This document shows, one piece after another, positions 8,160 through 17,775 of a stretch of DNA of 64,000 bases; position 1 is the stretch's first letter; the number at the start of each line of letters is the position of its first letter. The stretch lies in NCBI RefSeq assembly GCF_004843725.1, contig NZ_CP039451.1:2734001-2798000 (forward strand), in the 5' to 3' direction. This DNA is from Psychroserpens sp. NJDZ02. GTDB lineage: Bacteria > Bacteroidota > Bacteroidia > Flavobacteriales > Flavobacteriaceae. A program made the translations under genes and the position numbers. The notes under the pieces were generated by a model. It worked only from the letters and a program-made list of their open reading frames with translations, ran no database searches and was not told the DNA's origin.

Positions 8160-10013
8160 ATGGCAGATATTATTCAATTATTACCAGATCACGTTGCTAA
8201 TCAAATCGCAGCAGGAGAGGTTGTACAACGTCCAGCTTCCGTTGTAAAGGAGCTGTTAGAAAATGCAATTGATGCAGATTCAACCCTTATTAAACTTATC
8301 ATTAAAGATGCTGGTAAAACACTAGTTCAGGTTATTGATAATGGTAAAGGTATGACAACTACCGATGCTAGGTTAAGTTTTGAGCGTCATGCAACGTCCA
8401 AAATTAAATCTGCAGAGGATTTATTCCAATTAAACACTAAGGGATTTAGAGGAGAAGCTTTGGCTAGTATTGCGGCGATTGCACATGTCGAGCTTAAAAC
8501 AAAACAAGAGCATGAAGATGTTGGGACGGCTATTGTTATAGAAGGTAGTGATATTAAGTCTCAGGAGGTAGTTGTTACGCCAAAAGGAACATCGTTATCT
8601 GTAAAGCATTTGTTTTTTAATATTCCTGCAAGGCGTAATTTTTTAAAGTCGAATACGGTAGAATTACGACATATTATTGACGAGTTTCATCGTGTGGCAT
8701 TAGCGCATCCCTCAATTGGATTTTCGATGTTTAGTAATGGAAACGAAACGTTTAACTTACCGCAAAGTAACTATAGACAACGTATCGTTAATATTTTTGG
8801 AAACAAGACTAACGAAAAATTAGTACCAGTAGAAGAAGCTACGGAAGTACTTGTCATTTCAGGTTTTGTTGGAAAGCCGGAGTTTGCCAAAAAATCTAGA
8901 AACGAACAATTCTTTTTTGTTAATGATCGTTTTATTAAGAGTGCTTATCTTAATCATGCTATTAATTCAGCATTTGAAGGTTTATTAAAAGATGGCGCAC
9001 AGCCAAGTTATTATTTAAATTTAACGGTTAATCCACAAACTATAGATATTAATATTCATCCAACAAAAACAGAGATTAAGTTTGATGATGAGCACACATT
9101 ATACGCTATTTTAAGATCGGCAGTAAAGCATAGTTTAGGGCAGTTTAACATTGCACCTGTCTTAGATTTTGACCGTGATGCTAATTTAGATACACCGTAT
9201 AGTTACGAACAAAAAGGAATGCCTAGTGTTGAAGTCGATCGTAGCTTTAACCCTTTTAAAGAGGATACGCCCAAAGTAAAAACAGTGGCAAGTACGCCGA
9301 CATACAAAAAGGAACCTAGTGCTAATTGGGAGAGTTTATATGTTGGATTAGAATCTAAAGGCACAAAAACGACTACGGATTTTAGCGAAATTCATTTTGA
9401 AAGTCAACCTCAAAACGAAAGTATTTTTAAAAATGAAAATGCAGTAGAGCAGAAGCAAACGACGTATCAACTTAATAATAAATTTATTATAAGTACTATA
9501 AAATCGGGAATGTTAGTTATTGATCAACATCGTGCACACCAACGCGTATTGTATGAAGATTTTTTAAGACATATTACTATAAAAGAAGGGGTTAGTCAAC
9601 AATTATTATTTCCTTTGGAATTACATTTCTCGAATCAAGAAATTGCGTTGATTAATCAATTGAAAGAAGATCTAGAATCTACTGGGTTTATATTTCAATC
9701 TATAGAAAACGAAACGGTGCAAATAACTGGTGTTCCAGTAAATGTTCCAGAAAGCGAAGTCTCTATAATTTTAGAACAGTTAATTAGTGATGTTGAAAAT
9801 GAAGTCCCTGATAGTAATTTTTCAGCAACCGATTTATTAGCAAAATCTATGGCTAAAAGTTTAGCTATAAAAACAGGACAGTCTTTAACTAATCCTGAGC
9901 AAGAACATTTGGTAAACCGTTTGTTTGGTTGTACAGAGCCTAACGTATCACCAACTAATAGAACCACATTTATAACAATGACTGTGGACGAGTTAGATAA
10001 AAAATTTATGTAA
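8160..10013 (+). CDS. mutL: DNA mismatch repair protein MutL
   Basis: 617 residues. The GHKL ATPase region is complete: ELLENAIDAD (motif I), VIDNGKGM (motif II), FERHATSKI and TKGFRGEALASIAA (motif III). After a variable linker (about 345-430) comes the dimerisation domain with VIDQHRAHQRVLYEDF near 455-470. MutL couples mismatch recognition by MutS to strand removal. The C-terminus is short, and I do not see a DQHA(X)2E(X)4E endonuclease motif in exact form; DQHRAHQRVLYEDF is a close variant, so nicking activity is possible. Confidence 0.97.
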   Translation: MADIIQLLPDHVANQIAAGEVVQRPASVVKELLENAIDADSTLIKLIIKDAGKTLVQVIDNGKGMTTTDARLSFERHATSKIKSAEDLFQLNTKGFRGEALASIAAIAHVELKTKQEHEDVGTAIVIEGSDIKSQEVVVTPKGTSLSVKHLFFNIPARRNFLKSNTVELRHIIDEFHRVALAHPSIGFSMFSNGNETFNLPQSNYRQRIVNIFGNKTNEKLVPVEEATEVLVISGFVGKPEFAKKSRNEQFFFVNDRFIKSAYLNHAINSAFEGLLKDGAQPSYYLNLTVNPQTIDINIHPTKTEIKFDDEHTLYAILRSAVKHSLGQFNIAPVLDFDRDANLDTPYSYEQKGMPSVEVDRSFNPFKEDTPKVKTVASTPTYKKEPSANWESLYVGLESKGTKTTTDFSEIHFESQPQNESIFKNENAVEQKQTTYQLNNKFIISTIKSGMLVIDQHRAHQRVLYEDFLRHITIKEGVSQQLLFPLELHFSNQEIALINQLKEDLESTGFIFQSIENETVQITGVPVNVPESEVSIILEQLISDVENEVPDSNFSATDLLAKSMAKSLAIKTGQSLTNPEQEHLVNRLFGCTEPNVSPTNRTTFITMTVDELDKKFM

Positions 10014-10016
10014 GTT

Positions 10017-10844
10017 ATGATGAGAATAACAGATACGGTTAAACATCTAATAATTTTAAATGTACTAATGTTTTTTGGTACAATGACCGTAGGTGATGGT
10101 CGTTTATTTTACGATTTGTTTGCAATGCATTTTCCTGCAAGTGATGCTTTTAAGCCTTGGCAAGTCGTAACACACATGTTTATGCATGGTGGTTTTACGC
10201 ACCTATTGTTTAATATGTTTGCTTTGTGGATGTTTGGAGGGCCAGTAGAACAACGTTTAGGTCGTAACAAGTTTTTATTTTTGTATTTCTCAGCTGGTTT
10301 AGCTGCAGTATTGTTTCAATTATCAGGTTATTATTGGGATTACCTTCCAGCTTTAAAAACTTTATTAGAATCAGGTTTAAGTAAGAGTGCAATTAATGAT
10401 ATTATCAATTTCAATATTTTAGACGGTAACCAATATACAGGACAGTTACTGACGGAGCAATTAAATACTTATTTTACTGAAAATAATATAAGCGAAAGTG
10501 TCCTTAATCAAGCAAATTATCAAACACTATTTGAAACTAACGTTTTAGTACATAATAGCACAATGGTAGGTGCATCAGGTTGTATAATGGGTATTTTAGC
10601 AGCTTTTGGTATGATGAATCCTAATGCGGAATTAATGATGCTATTTTTACCAATACCAATCAAAGCAAAATATTTTATTCCAGGGATTATACTATTAGAT
10701 GTCATATCAGCGTTTACAGGACAGTCCTTTTTTAGTCCTAGTAATACAGCTTATTTGGCTCACGTTGGAGGTGCGCTTATTGGCTTTTTTATTATGTGGT
10801 ATTGGCGTAAAACACAATTCAATAAAAACCGTTGGGATAGATAG
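10017..10844 (+). CDS. Rhomboid-family intramembrane serine protease (first copy)
   Basis: 275 residues, polytopic. The catalytic dyad is visible: Ser187 in GASG (185-188) and His249 in LAHVGGALIG. HMFMHGGFTHLLFNM is the usual membrane-embedded His/Asn region near 53-67. An insertion of about 60 residues between the second helix and the GASG motif (roughly 110-175) makes it longer than GlpG. It begins 3 nt after mutL; its last codon abuts the start of the second rhomboid. Substrates are unknown. Confidence 0.9.
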   Translation: MMRITDTVKHLIILNVLMFFGTMTVGDGRLFYDLFAMHFPASDAFKPWQVVTHMFMHGGFTHLLFNMFALWMFGGPVEQRLGRNKFLFLYFSAGLAAVLFQLSGYYWDYLPALKTLLESGLSKSAINDIINFNILDGNQYTGQLLTEQLNTYFTENNISESVLNQANYQTLFETNVLVHNSTMVGASGCIMGILAAFGMMNPNAELMMLFLPIPIKAKYFIPGIILLDVISAFTGQSFFSPSNTAYLAHVGGALIGFFIMWYWRKTQFNKNRWDR

Positions 10845-11702
10845 ATGAGTCAGTTAGAACAACTAAAATATAAATATGCTAGGCTTAATGTCTTAGAAAA
10901 AATAATAGCAATTAATGTTGTTGTATTTTTGTTTGCTATTATATTTAGACGTGTGATTCCTAATTTTTTTAGGTGGTTATATTTGCCAAGTGATTTTTCT
11001 GGTTTTTTATATAAACCGTGGACTATAATAACTTATGGATTCCTTCATTTTGATCCTATCCATGTTTTATTTAATATGTTATGGTTGTACTTTTTAGGAG
11101 GTATGATGCTAAATTTATTTAAAGCTAAAACGGCTTTAAGTATCTATTTTATGGGTATCATGGCAGGGGGATTGGCCTTTCTGTTTGGATATAATGTATT
11201 ACCTCAAATATTTGCAGATACAGCTTACTTGATTGGAGCATCAGCTGGTATTAGAGCAATCCTTATCTTTTTATGTGCCTATATGCCAAATAAAGAAATG
11301 CAGTTCTTTACCTTTAATTTAAAACTATGGTGGATCGGAGCTGCAATTACTGGTTTTGATATTTTAAATATATTTGGAGGGAATAATGCAGGTGGTAATT
11401 TAGCGCATCTAGGTGGTGCGGCTTTAGGTTTTTTGTATGCTAAGCAATTAGCTAAAGGCCATGATATAGGTAGCGGTTTTGAACGTTTTATGGATTGGGC
11501 TAGTAACTTGTTTAAAGTTAATAGCAAACCTAAAATGAAAACGGTTTACAAGAAAAGTAAAGTAGCGGGTTATAAGAAAGATGAATTTAATCAGTTTAAT
11601 AATCAGAAAAAAATAGATATTATTTTGGATAAGATTAGTAAAAGTGGTTATGATAGTTTGTCTAAAGAAGAGAAGCAATTTTTGTTTAAAGCTGGAAAAT
11701 AA
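10845..11702 (+). CDS. Rhomboid-family intramembrane serine protease (second copy)
   Basis: 285 residues. The dyad is Ser133 in GASAG and His188 in LAHLGGAALGF. A soluble, basic C-terminal tail (about 215-285) ends in a conserved-looking SKSGYDSLSKEEKQFLF element also seen in other Bacteroidota rhomboids. The usual fourth motif residue Gly is Ala (GASA), which is tolerated in the family. The ATG begins directly after the stop codon of the first rhomboid, so the pair is surely co-translated. Confidence 0.9.
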   Translation: MSQLEQLKYKYARLNVLEKIIAINVVVFLFAIIFRRVIPNFFRWLYLPSDFSGFLYKPWTIITYGFLHFDPIHVLFNMLWLYFLGGMMLNLFKAKTALSIYFMGIMAGGLAFLFGYNVLPQIFADTAYLIGASAGIRAILIFLCAYMPNKEMQFFTFNLKLWWIGAAITGFDILNIFGGNNAGGNLAHLGGAALGFLYAKQLAKGHDIGSGFERFMDWASNLFKVNSKPKMKTVYKKSKVAGYKKDEFNQFNNQKKIDIILDKISKSGYDSLSKEEKQFLFKAGK

Positions 11703-11714
11703 TAGAATAATAAT

Positions 11715-12731
11715 ATGAAGCGCTTAAAGTTTTCCGAGAAAGTTGTCTTCTTCATCAATTCTGTTGTTGCCTTTCTGCTCTTGCTATCTTATGTGTTGCC
11801 CAATATTCCGCCTAAAACATTTGCGACGCTATCGGTGTTAAGTTTAGGTGTTCCTTTTTTAATACTACTTAATGTTTTGTTTTTTGTATACTGGTTGTTC
11901 AAAATAAAAAAACAGTTATTATTGTCATTAGTGGTTATAACCATTGGTTATTTTTTATTTGGGTCGTTATATAAGTTTTCTAATTGGGAAGCAGATGGCA
12001 CAGAAGGTTTGACTGTGATGAATTATAATGTACGCTTGTTTAATTTCTATGAATGGATTCCGGAAAAGGGAATCGATAAGAAGTTAGTAGAATTTGTTAA
12101 AAAAGAAAAACCACAAGTTTTAAATATTCAAGAATACCACTTACAAGACAATTTAGATTTTTCTTTTTTTAAATATAAATACGTAAAATTAGAGGGTGAA
12201 AAGTCTAAAGTCGGACAGGCTATATTTTCTCAATTTCCTATTATTAATTCTGGCTCGGTTGATTTTCCTAATACAGCAAACAATGCTATTTTTGCAGATA
12301 TAGTTAAAGGTAAGGATACTATTAGGGTGTATAATTTACACCTACAGTCTTTGCGGATTAATCCTAGAGAGCAGCGTTTAACTACAGAGAATTCCGAAAA
12401 ACTAATTAACGGTATTGGTGAAGCCTTTAAATTGCAGCAAAGTCAAACTGAATTGTTTTTGAAACATAAAAATAAAAGTCCTTATAAAGTTATTATTAGC
12501 GGCGACTTTAATAACTCTGCGTTTTCTTATGTTTATAAAACCATAAGAGGGGATATGAAAGATAGTTTTAAGCAGCAAGGAAATGGTTTTGGACGGACTT
12601 ATAATTTTAAGTTTTTTCCTTTGCGAATAGATTTTTTACTTGTAGATAAATCGTGGACGGTTGATAATTTTAAAACGTATGATGTGGAGTATTCTGATCA
12701 TTACCCAATCCTGACTAAAATATCATTTTAG
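11715..12731 (+). CDS. Endonuclease/exonuclease/phosphatase family membrane protein
   Basis: 338 residues. Three transmembrane helices occupy about 10-90, then an EEP domain: MNYNVRLFN, the metal-binding Glu in NIQEYH, GDFNNSAFSYVY, and the terminal catalytic SDHYPI. EEP enzymes cleave phosphodiester or phosphomonoester bonds (DNases, sphingomyelinases, lipid phosphatases), so the substrate cannot be named. It closes the plus-strand run that starts at 6297 and overlaps the convergent DUF6122 gene by 4 nt. Confidence 0.85.
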   Translation: MKRLKFSEKVVFFINSVVAFLLLLSYVLPNIPPKTFATLSVLSLGVPFLILLNVLFFVYWLFKIKKQLLLSLVVITIGYFLFGSLYKFSNWEADGTEGLTVMNYNVRLFNFYEWIPEKGIDKKLVEFVKKEKPQVLNIQEYHLQDNLDFSFFKYKYVKLEGEKSKVGQAIFSQFPIINSGSVDFPNTANNAIFADIVKGKDTIRVYNLHLQSLRINPREQRLTTENSEKLINGIGEAFKLQQSQTELFLKHKNKSPYKVIISGDFNNSAFSYVYKTIRGDMKDSFKQQGNGFGRTYNFKFFPLRIDFLLVDKSWTVDNFKTYDVEYSDHYPILTKISF

Positions 12732-13042
12732 TAAGACATCAAATAACAGTCAGTAGTATCTGCGATAATATGTATAACTAAACCAAGACCTATCAATCTT
12801 GTTTTTTTTGGTACTAGCAGTAATATATACACCGCTATAGCATAATAACTATGTAAAGGATGGAAGTTTATGCTGCATCTATTAGGCGAAAAGATAGGTG
12901 TTGCTAATAAGTGGTCAATATCTATTAAAAAGCCTAATAACATTATTAAAAAGGCCTTTTTCCACTGCGATTTAAAGCAGAGTAGTGCGACTAAAAGTGG
13001 TAAGCCAAAATGGATGCCGTAATGTATAATGGGCTGTATCAC
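12728..13042 (-). CDS. DUF6122 family membrane protein
   Basis: 104 residues, four hydrophobic segments and a conserved FLIDIDHLLATPIF with clustered acidic/His residues, plus INFHPLHSYY and HIIADTTDC. These are the family hallmarks as I recognise them. The His/Asp clusters recall metal-dependent membrane hydrolases, but that is speculative. It follows wbqC with no gap. Confidence 0.7.
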   Translation of the reverse strand: MIQPIIHYGIHFGLPLLVALLCFKSQWKKAFLIMLLGFLIDIDHLLATPIFSPNRCSINFHPLHSYYAIAVYILLLVPKKTRLIGLGLVIHIIADTTDCYLMSY

Positions 13043-13660
13043 TTATGGTAATTGTTGCGTTTCTAAATAATTAAGCGCGTTGGTCCCTTCATTAAATAAT
13101 AAATCCAATATACTTAGATTATTAATATAACCATGCTTTTCACCAAAGACTTGGGTGTAGGGGGTAAGTGGCATGTTTTGTTCTTTTCTAGCATTTGATA
13201 AGTAACGATAGTCTGTTAAATCAGTTGGTGTTTTGTTGAAGTTAGAAGTAAATTTGGGTGCAATATCTAACTGTAAACACGCTGTGATTATTTCGAAACA
13301 TTTTAAGTTGTGATCAAAGATGTAATCAGATTTTAATTGAAAAAGTGGGCGAATATCGTCTTCATAAAATTCGAAATAAGGTGACGTTTTGTAAGCAGAT
13401 TCTAAACTTTTCCAGTGTACCAATTGCCAGTTGTCCTTTGCACTGATTTTTACATCCTTGTATAACTGGCGTTCTTTATGACTATGAATAACAGGTACAC
13501 TTAGTTGTAGTTTTCCATTGGCTCCGTAAATATACGTTCGGTTTCTATAGGTTTGCTTTTGAAAATTATCATGTATCTCAAAGGTCAAACTTTCAGCTTT
13601 AGCAATAGCAACAAACTGTGCGATACTAGGGAAATATGTTGGATGGATAAGTATGTTCAT
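13043..13660 (-). CDS. WbqC-like family protein
   Basis: 205 residues; the N-terminus ILIHPTYFPSIAQFVAIAKA and the repeated QTYRNRTYI....G...LSVPV pattern are characteristic of WbqC-like proteins, some of which lie in O-antigen clusters. In flavobacteria it typically lies next to lepB, as here. The biochemical activity is not established; no signal peptide is seen. Confidence 0.8.
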   Translation of the reverse strand: MNILIHPTYFPSIAQFVAIAKAESLTFEIHDNFQKQTYRNRTYIYGANGKLQLSVPVIHSHKERQLYKDVKISAKDNWQLVHWKSLESAYKTSPYFEFYEDDIRPLFQLKSDYIFDHNLKCFEIITACLQLDIAPKFTSNFNKTPTDLTDYRYLSNARKEQNMPLTPYTQVFGEKHGYINNLSILDLLFNEGTNALNYLETQQLP

Positions 13661-13756
13661 TTGTTAATGAAAATAGATTACTACGTTATTCATTTATTTA
13701 CAATTTAAATATAGTCTTTATAAGACTGTAGTTTCGCAGTAATGCTAAATTGTATT

Positions 13757-15448
13757 TTAAGCGTTCTTACGTTTTCTATATTTATTATATCCAAAAATTA
13801 ATCCTAGAAGCACTAAAAATGGAATAAAGTAAGACGTTAATTTTCCATCACCTCCAACGGTGGTAAATAGTCTATTCCATCGTATTTTATTAATTCCTTT
13901 GCCATTGGCATCCCAACTCATCCATACAAATACAGGTTTTCCAACGACGTGGTCAAACGGAACAAACCCCCACATTCTAGCATCTTGAGAGTTATGTCTG
14001 TTGTCTCCCATCATCCAGTAGTAGTCTTGTTTAAATGTGTAAGAGTCTACAACTTTATCATTGATTAAAATTTGATTTCCGTTAACCTTAAGTGTATTAC
14101 CTTCATAAGCAGTCAATACACGTTTGTAAATAGGTAAGGTTTCTAAATTTAAAGCGATGGTTTTACCAGCTTGCGGAATATAAATCGGTCCAAAAAAGTC
14201 TCTGTTCCAAGTGTAACCTGGTGCATTAGGGAAAATATTTTCTGTTGTGCTAGAAGATAAATCTTTAGTAACGCTTAATACCTCTGGATCACTTTTCATT
14301 ATTGATGCTAAATCTTCTGTTAAATTAACATACAAGGCTGTTTCGGCCATATCTAATTTTAATAAATCGAAAGACTTCTGATCTAAATTAGCAAGAAAAT
14401 TAACTTCTAAAGAGTCTTGTTTTGTTACAGAAACGTCAATCTTTTTTACTTTTAAATAGTTTTGAAACTCTGCTTTGTTAAAATTTGAAGCACTTGTTTT
14501 AAAAACGTAACGTTCTTGTTTTTCTGTAATTTTATATTTTTGGTATAAAGCTTCTGGTGTCGTATTTTTTAATATTACTTTATAAAAAAACTGAAGCTTT
14601 GCTCTGTCTGGAAGTTGATTTTTAACACCATCGATATAAACGTATCCATCTTTTATAGATAATGTATCACCTGGTAGACCAACACAACGTTTTACGTAGT
14701 TTGTTTTTTTATCAATTGGCTTATGACGTACTTCTCCGTAAGGGTTATTAATAACCACTAACGTATCTACCGGCCAGTTAAATACAACAATATCATTACG
14801 TTTGATACTTTGAAAAGCAGGAAGTCTAAATTTAGGTAATTGTGGGAATTTTAAATAGGAAGGTGTCGTAGTGCCAGGAAGGGCATCGTGTATCATCGGT
14901 ATGGCTACAGTCGTTTGTGGCGCTCTTGCACCATAATGTACTTTACTAACTAATAAAAAATCACCAACTAACAATGTCTTTTCTAAGGAAGAGGTTGGGA
15001 TAAGAAAAGGCTGTATAAAATACGTGTGGACTATAGTGGCAGCGACAACAGCAAATAAAATAGAACTTACCCAATCTCCTAATTCTGTTCTTGGTTGTAG
15101 GTCTCTCTCTTTAATATGGTTTATATCTGTTGCAACATAGTTTAAATAAAAGCTATAAAAACCTAAAGTAAATATGGCTAGAAAAGTATCGATAGCAGAG
15201 TTTTTGCCATAACTTCTGGCAATCTCAACCCAAATAACAGGTAATAAAATAAGATTTACAATAGGTAAAAATAATAGGATCGTCCACCACCAAGGTCTAT
15301 TAATAATCTTCATTAATATTACAGCATTGTAGACAGGTATAAAAGCTTCCCATGCTTGTCGGTCTGCTTTTTTATATAATTTCCACGTGGCTAATCCATG
15401 TAAAACTTGAATAACTAAGAAAAAGATAATCCACTGTGTAATGTCCAT
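13757..15448 (-). CDS. lepB: Signal peptidase I
   Basis: 563 residues. An N-terminal multi-pass region (about 1-105, related to DUF5684) precedes the peptidase. The nucleophile lies in IPTSSLEKTLLVGDF (Ser154), the general-base lysine is Lys253 in NYVKRCVGLPGD, and MMGDNRHNSQDARMWGFVP is box E. The insertion of about 200 residues between boxes D and E is normal for Bacteroidota. It removes signal peptides from exported proteins at the inner membrane. It is transcribed with dapB and the parAB genes upstream. Confidence 0.95.
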   Translation of the reverse strand: MDITQWIIFFLVIQVLHGLATWKLYKKADRQAWEAFIPVYNAVILMKIINRPWWWTILLFLPIVNLILLPVIWVEIARSYGKNSAIDTFLAIFTLGFYSFYLNYVATDINHIKERDLQPRTELGDWVSSILFAVVAATIVHTYFIQPFLIPTSSLEKTLLVGDFLLVSKVHYGARAPQTTVAIPMIHDALPGTTTPSYLKFPQLPKFRLPAFQSIKRNDIVVFNWPVDTLVVINNPYGEVRHKPIDKKTNYVKRCVGLPGDTLSIKDGYVYIDGVKNQLPDRAKLQFFYKVILKNTTPEALYQKYKITEKQERYVFKTSASNFNKAEFQNYLKVKKIDVSVTKQDSLEVNFLANLDQKSFDLLKLDMAETALYVNLTEDLASIMKSDPEVLSVTKDLSSSTTENIFPNAPGYTWNRDFFGPIYIPQAGKTIALNLETLPIYKRVLTAYEGNTLKVNGNQILINDKVVDSYTFKQDYYWMMGDNRHNSQDARMWGFVPFDHVVGKPVFVWMSWDANGKGINKIRWNRLFTTVGGDGKLTSYFIPFLVLLGLIFGYNKYRKRKNA

Positions 15449-15511
15449 ATTTGTAATAATTATTGTCTATTAATTATGTGATAGTTGCAAATGTTGTTAA
15501 ATTTATTAAAG

Positions 15512-16213
15512 TTACCCAATATTTAACACATCTTTCATAGTAAATACCCCTGTTTTTCCTACTAACCATTCTGCTGCGATGACAGCTCCTAACGCAAAAC
15601 CTTCTCTGTTATGTGCTTCGTGCTCGATTGTAATAGTGTCAATAGGACTTGTGTAGCGTATAACATGTGTTCCAGGAACTTCGGGAATACGTTTAGCTAT
15701 AATAGGAATACTATTGTCTGGAGCAGTATCTAATTGCCAATCTTGATACTTTGTGTTATTTTTGATAATACCTTCTGCCAATGTAATTGCTGTACCACTT
15801 GGTGCATCTAACTTTTGGGTGTGATGTATTTCTTCAATATCAAGCTTATAGTCATTAAGCTTAGCCATCATTTTGGCTAAAGTTTCGTTGAGTTCAAAAA
15901 AAATATTGACGCCTAAGCTAAAATTGGAGGCATATATAAAAGCACCTTTTTGTTTTGCGCAAAGCGAAACCATGTCGTCATATTTATCTAACCAACCTGT
16001 AGTACCTGATATTACAGGAACTTGATTATTGATACAGTTGCTAATATTATTAAAAGCAGCTGTTGGTACGCTGAAATCTATAGCGACGTCTGCCTCTTTT
16101 ATATTGTAGTTTGTGTCTCGTGATGTTTTAATAACTATGGTGTGTCCACGTTGTAAAGCAATAGTCTCTATTGCTTTACCCATTTTACCATAGCCTAGTA
16201 AAGCGATTTTCAT
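15512..16213 (-). CDS. dapB: 4-hydroxy-tetrahydrodipicolinate reductase
   Basis: 233 residues: NAD(P)-binding LLGYGKMGKAI at the N-terminus, SGTTGWL, and the catalytic EIHHTQKLDAPSGTA with paired His and Lys. It reduces the heterocyclic product of DapA in the diaminopimelate/lysine pathway, feeding peptidoglycan. It lies between the DUF5683 gene (7 nt gap) and lepB. Confidence 0.97.
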   Translation of the reverse strand: MKIALLGYGKMGKAIETIALQRGHTIVIKTSRDTNYNIKEADVAIDFSVPTAAFNNISNCINNQVPVISGTTGWLDKYDDMVSLCAKQKGAFIYASNFSLGVNIFFELNETLAKMMAKLNDYKLDIEEIHHTQKLDAPSGTAITLAEGIIKNNTKYQDWQLDTAPDNSIPIIAKRIPEVPGTHVIRYTSPIDTITIEHEAHNREGFALGAVIAAEWLVGKTGVFTMKDVLNIG

Positions 16214-16220
16214 GCGTATT

Positions 16221-16868
16221 TTAAAATTGGAAATTTAAAGATAGTCCAACACGTCCTTCATTATCAAATTCTTCAATTCTATAATTTGGTCTTAAACTTA
16301 AGTCGTCACTGATGTTGTACTGTAGTAAATGCGCGTCAACATTGGCATCAAGAATATTTAAAGCATAAAATCCTATTGTAACTAGTAAGGATAACTCTTT
16401 GTTTCTTCTGTAACTTGTTTGTGCCGAGCGTAATGCGTCATCCGTTAATCGGCCCTGAAACTCGTCATCAGAATAGCCTGCTAAACGTCTTTTGTAAGCA
16501 TCTCTTGCCCGATTGTATTGTTTGTTGTTATCAACATAAAAATACACTCCAGTCCCTAATGCAATATAAACGATTGGTATTTTCCAGTATTTACCGTTAT
16601 AAGCTTGACCTAAACCGGGTAAAATCGCTGAGTAAAATGACGCTTTAGATGGTGCTAATGGATCATACGGTCTTGTTTTTTTTAAAACATCAGTGTCTAT
16701 TATAATTGGTTTGTCAGCTTTCTTTTTTTTCTTTTGTTTTAAGACTTTTGGGAGCTCTTCAGATTGATCAGTACTATCTGCTGGTGTTGCAGTAGAGTCG
16801 TCTTGAGCAAAGGATAGTGCACAAAATAAACAAAAGACTAAACAAATAAAATAGGACTTATTGACCAC
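16221..16868 (-). CDS. DUF5683 domain protein
   Basis: 215 residues with a signal peptide (SYFICLVFCLFCALSFAQ), a lysine-rich stretch, and a DUF5683-type core: SFYSAILPGLGQAYNGKYWKIPIVYIALG followed by two hydrophobic segments. Probably an inner-membrane or periplasmic protein. It overlaps the end of parB by 11 nt and is part of the conserved parAB-dapB-lepB order of flavobacteria. Function unknown. Confidence 0.8.
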   Translation of the reverse strand: MVNKSYFICLVFCLFCALSFAQDDSTATPADSTDQSEELPKVLKQKKKKKADKPIIIDTDVLKKTRPYDPLAPSKASFYSAILPGLGQAYNGKYWKIPIVYIALGTGVYFYVDNNKQYNRARDAYKRRLAGYSDDEFQGRLTDDALRSAQTSYRRNKELSLLVTIGFYALNILDANVDAHLLQYNISDDLSLRPNYRIEEFDNEGRVGLSLNFQF

Positions 16869-17772
16869 CTTCTACTAGTTTTTTTATACGGTTAAAATCT
16901 TCTTCAGAATGAAAAGGAATAGTGATTTTTCCTTTACCATTACTAGCTACTTTAACGTCGATTTTATGTCCAAAGTATTCTGAAAAAGCACTAACGCCTT
17001 TTTTAACATATATTGGCAGTTCTTCAGTTTGCTTTTCTTTTTTAACAGGTACTACAACTTCTTTGGTCGTGTTGTAGTTACGTACTAAAGTTTCAGTATC
17101 TCTAACGGATAATTTTTCCGTTAAAATAGTTTCGTAAATTTCTAGCTGTATATTTTGATCTTCAATAGTAATAAGAGCTCGACCGTGACCCATAGATAAA
17201 AAGCCATCACGCATCCCTGTTTGGATGATTGGATCTAATTTTAATAAACGTAAATAGTTAGCAATAGTACTGCGTTTTTTTCCAACACGCTCGCTCATTT
17301 GTTCTTGCGTTAATTGAATTTCGTCAATTAAACGTTGGTATGACATTGCAATTTCTATTGGGTCTAAATCTTGACGTTGGATATTTTCCACCAAAGCCAT
17401 TTCAAGACTTTCTTGGTCATTTGCAATCCTGATGTATGCAGGAATTGTTTTTAATCCGATTGATTTTGAAGCACGAAAACGACGTTCTCCAGAGACTAAT
17501 TGGTAATCTTCAAAACCTAATTTCCGTACTGTAATTGGTTGTATAACACCTAGTTCTTTAATAGAAGATGCTAATTCACGCAGCGTTTCTTCATTAAAAT
17601 TAGTACGAGGTTGAAAGGGATTCATTTCAATAGAATCCAAATCTAATTCGACAATATTACCAATTACTTTATCTGCATTTTTATCTTTTGCAGATTGTAT
17701 GTCATTTTCTGGGTCTTTCAATAGTGCTGAAAGTCCACGTCCTAAAGCCTGTTTTTTTACTGCCTTCGCCAT
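16858..17772 (-). CDS. parB: Chromosome partitioning protein ParB
   Basis: 304 residues: GRGLSALL at the N-terminus, the CTP-binding NPFQPRTNF and GERRFRA motifs, and a KorB-type helix-turn-helix (MSERVGKKRSTIANYLRLLKLD). ParB loads as a clamp at parS and drives origin segregation with ParA. It starts 3 nt after the parA stop. No parS-like 16-mer palindrome was recognised by eye in this window. Confidence 0.96.
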   Translation of the reverse strand: MAKAVKKQALGRGLSALLKDPENDIQSAKDKNADKVIGNIVELDLDSIEMNPFQPRTNFNEETLRELASSIKELGVIQPITVRKLGFEDYQLVSGERRFRASKSIGLKTIPAYIRIANDQESLEMALVENIQRQDLDPIEIAMSYQRLIDEIQLTQEQMSERVGKKRSTIANYLRLLKLDPIIQTGMRDGFLSMGHGRALITIEDQNIQLEIYETILTEKLSVRDTETLVRNYNTTKEVVVPVKKEKQTEELPIYVKKGVSAFSEYFGHKIDVKVASNGKGKITIPFHSEEDFNRIKKLVEGGQ

Positions 17773-17775
17773 AAA

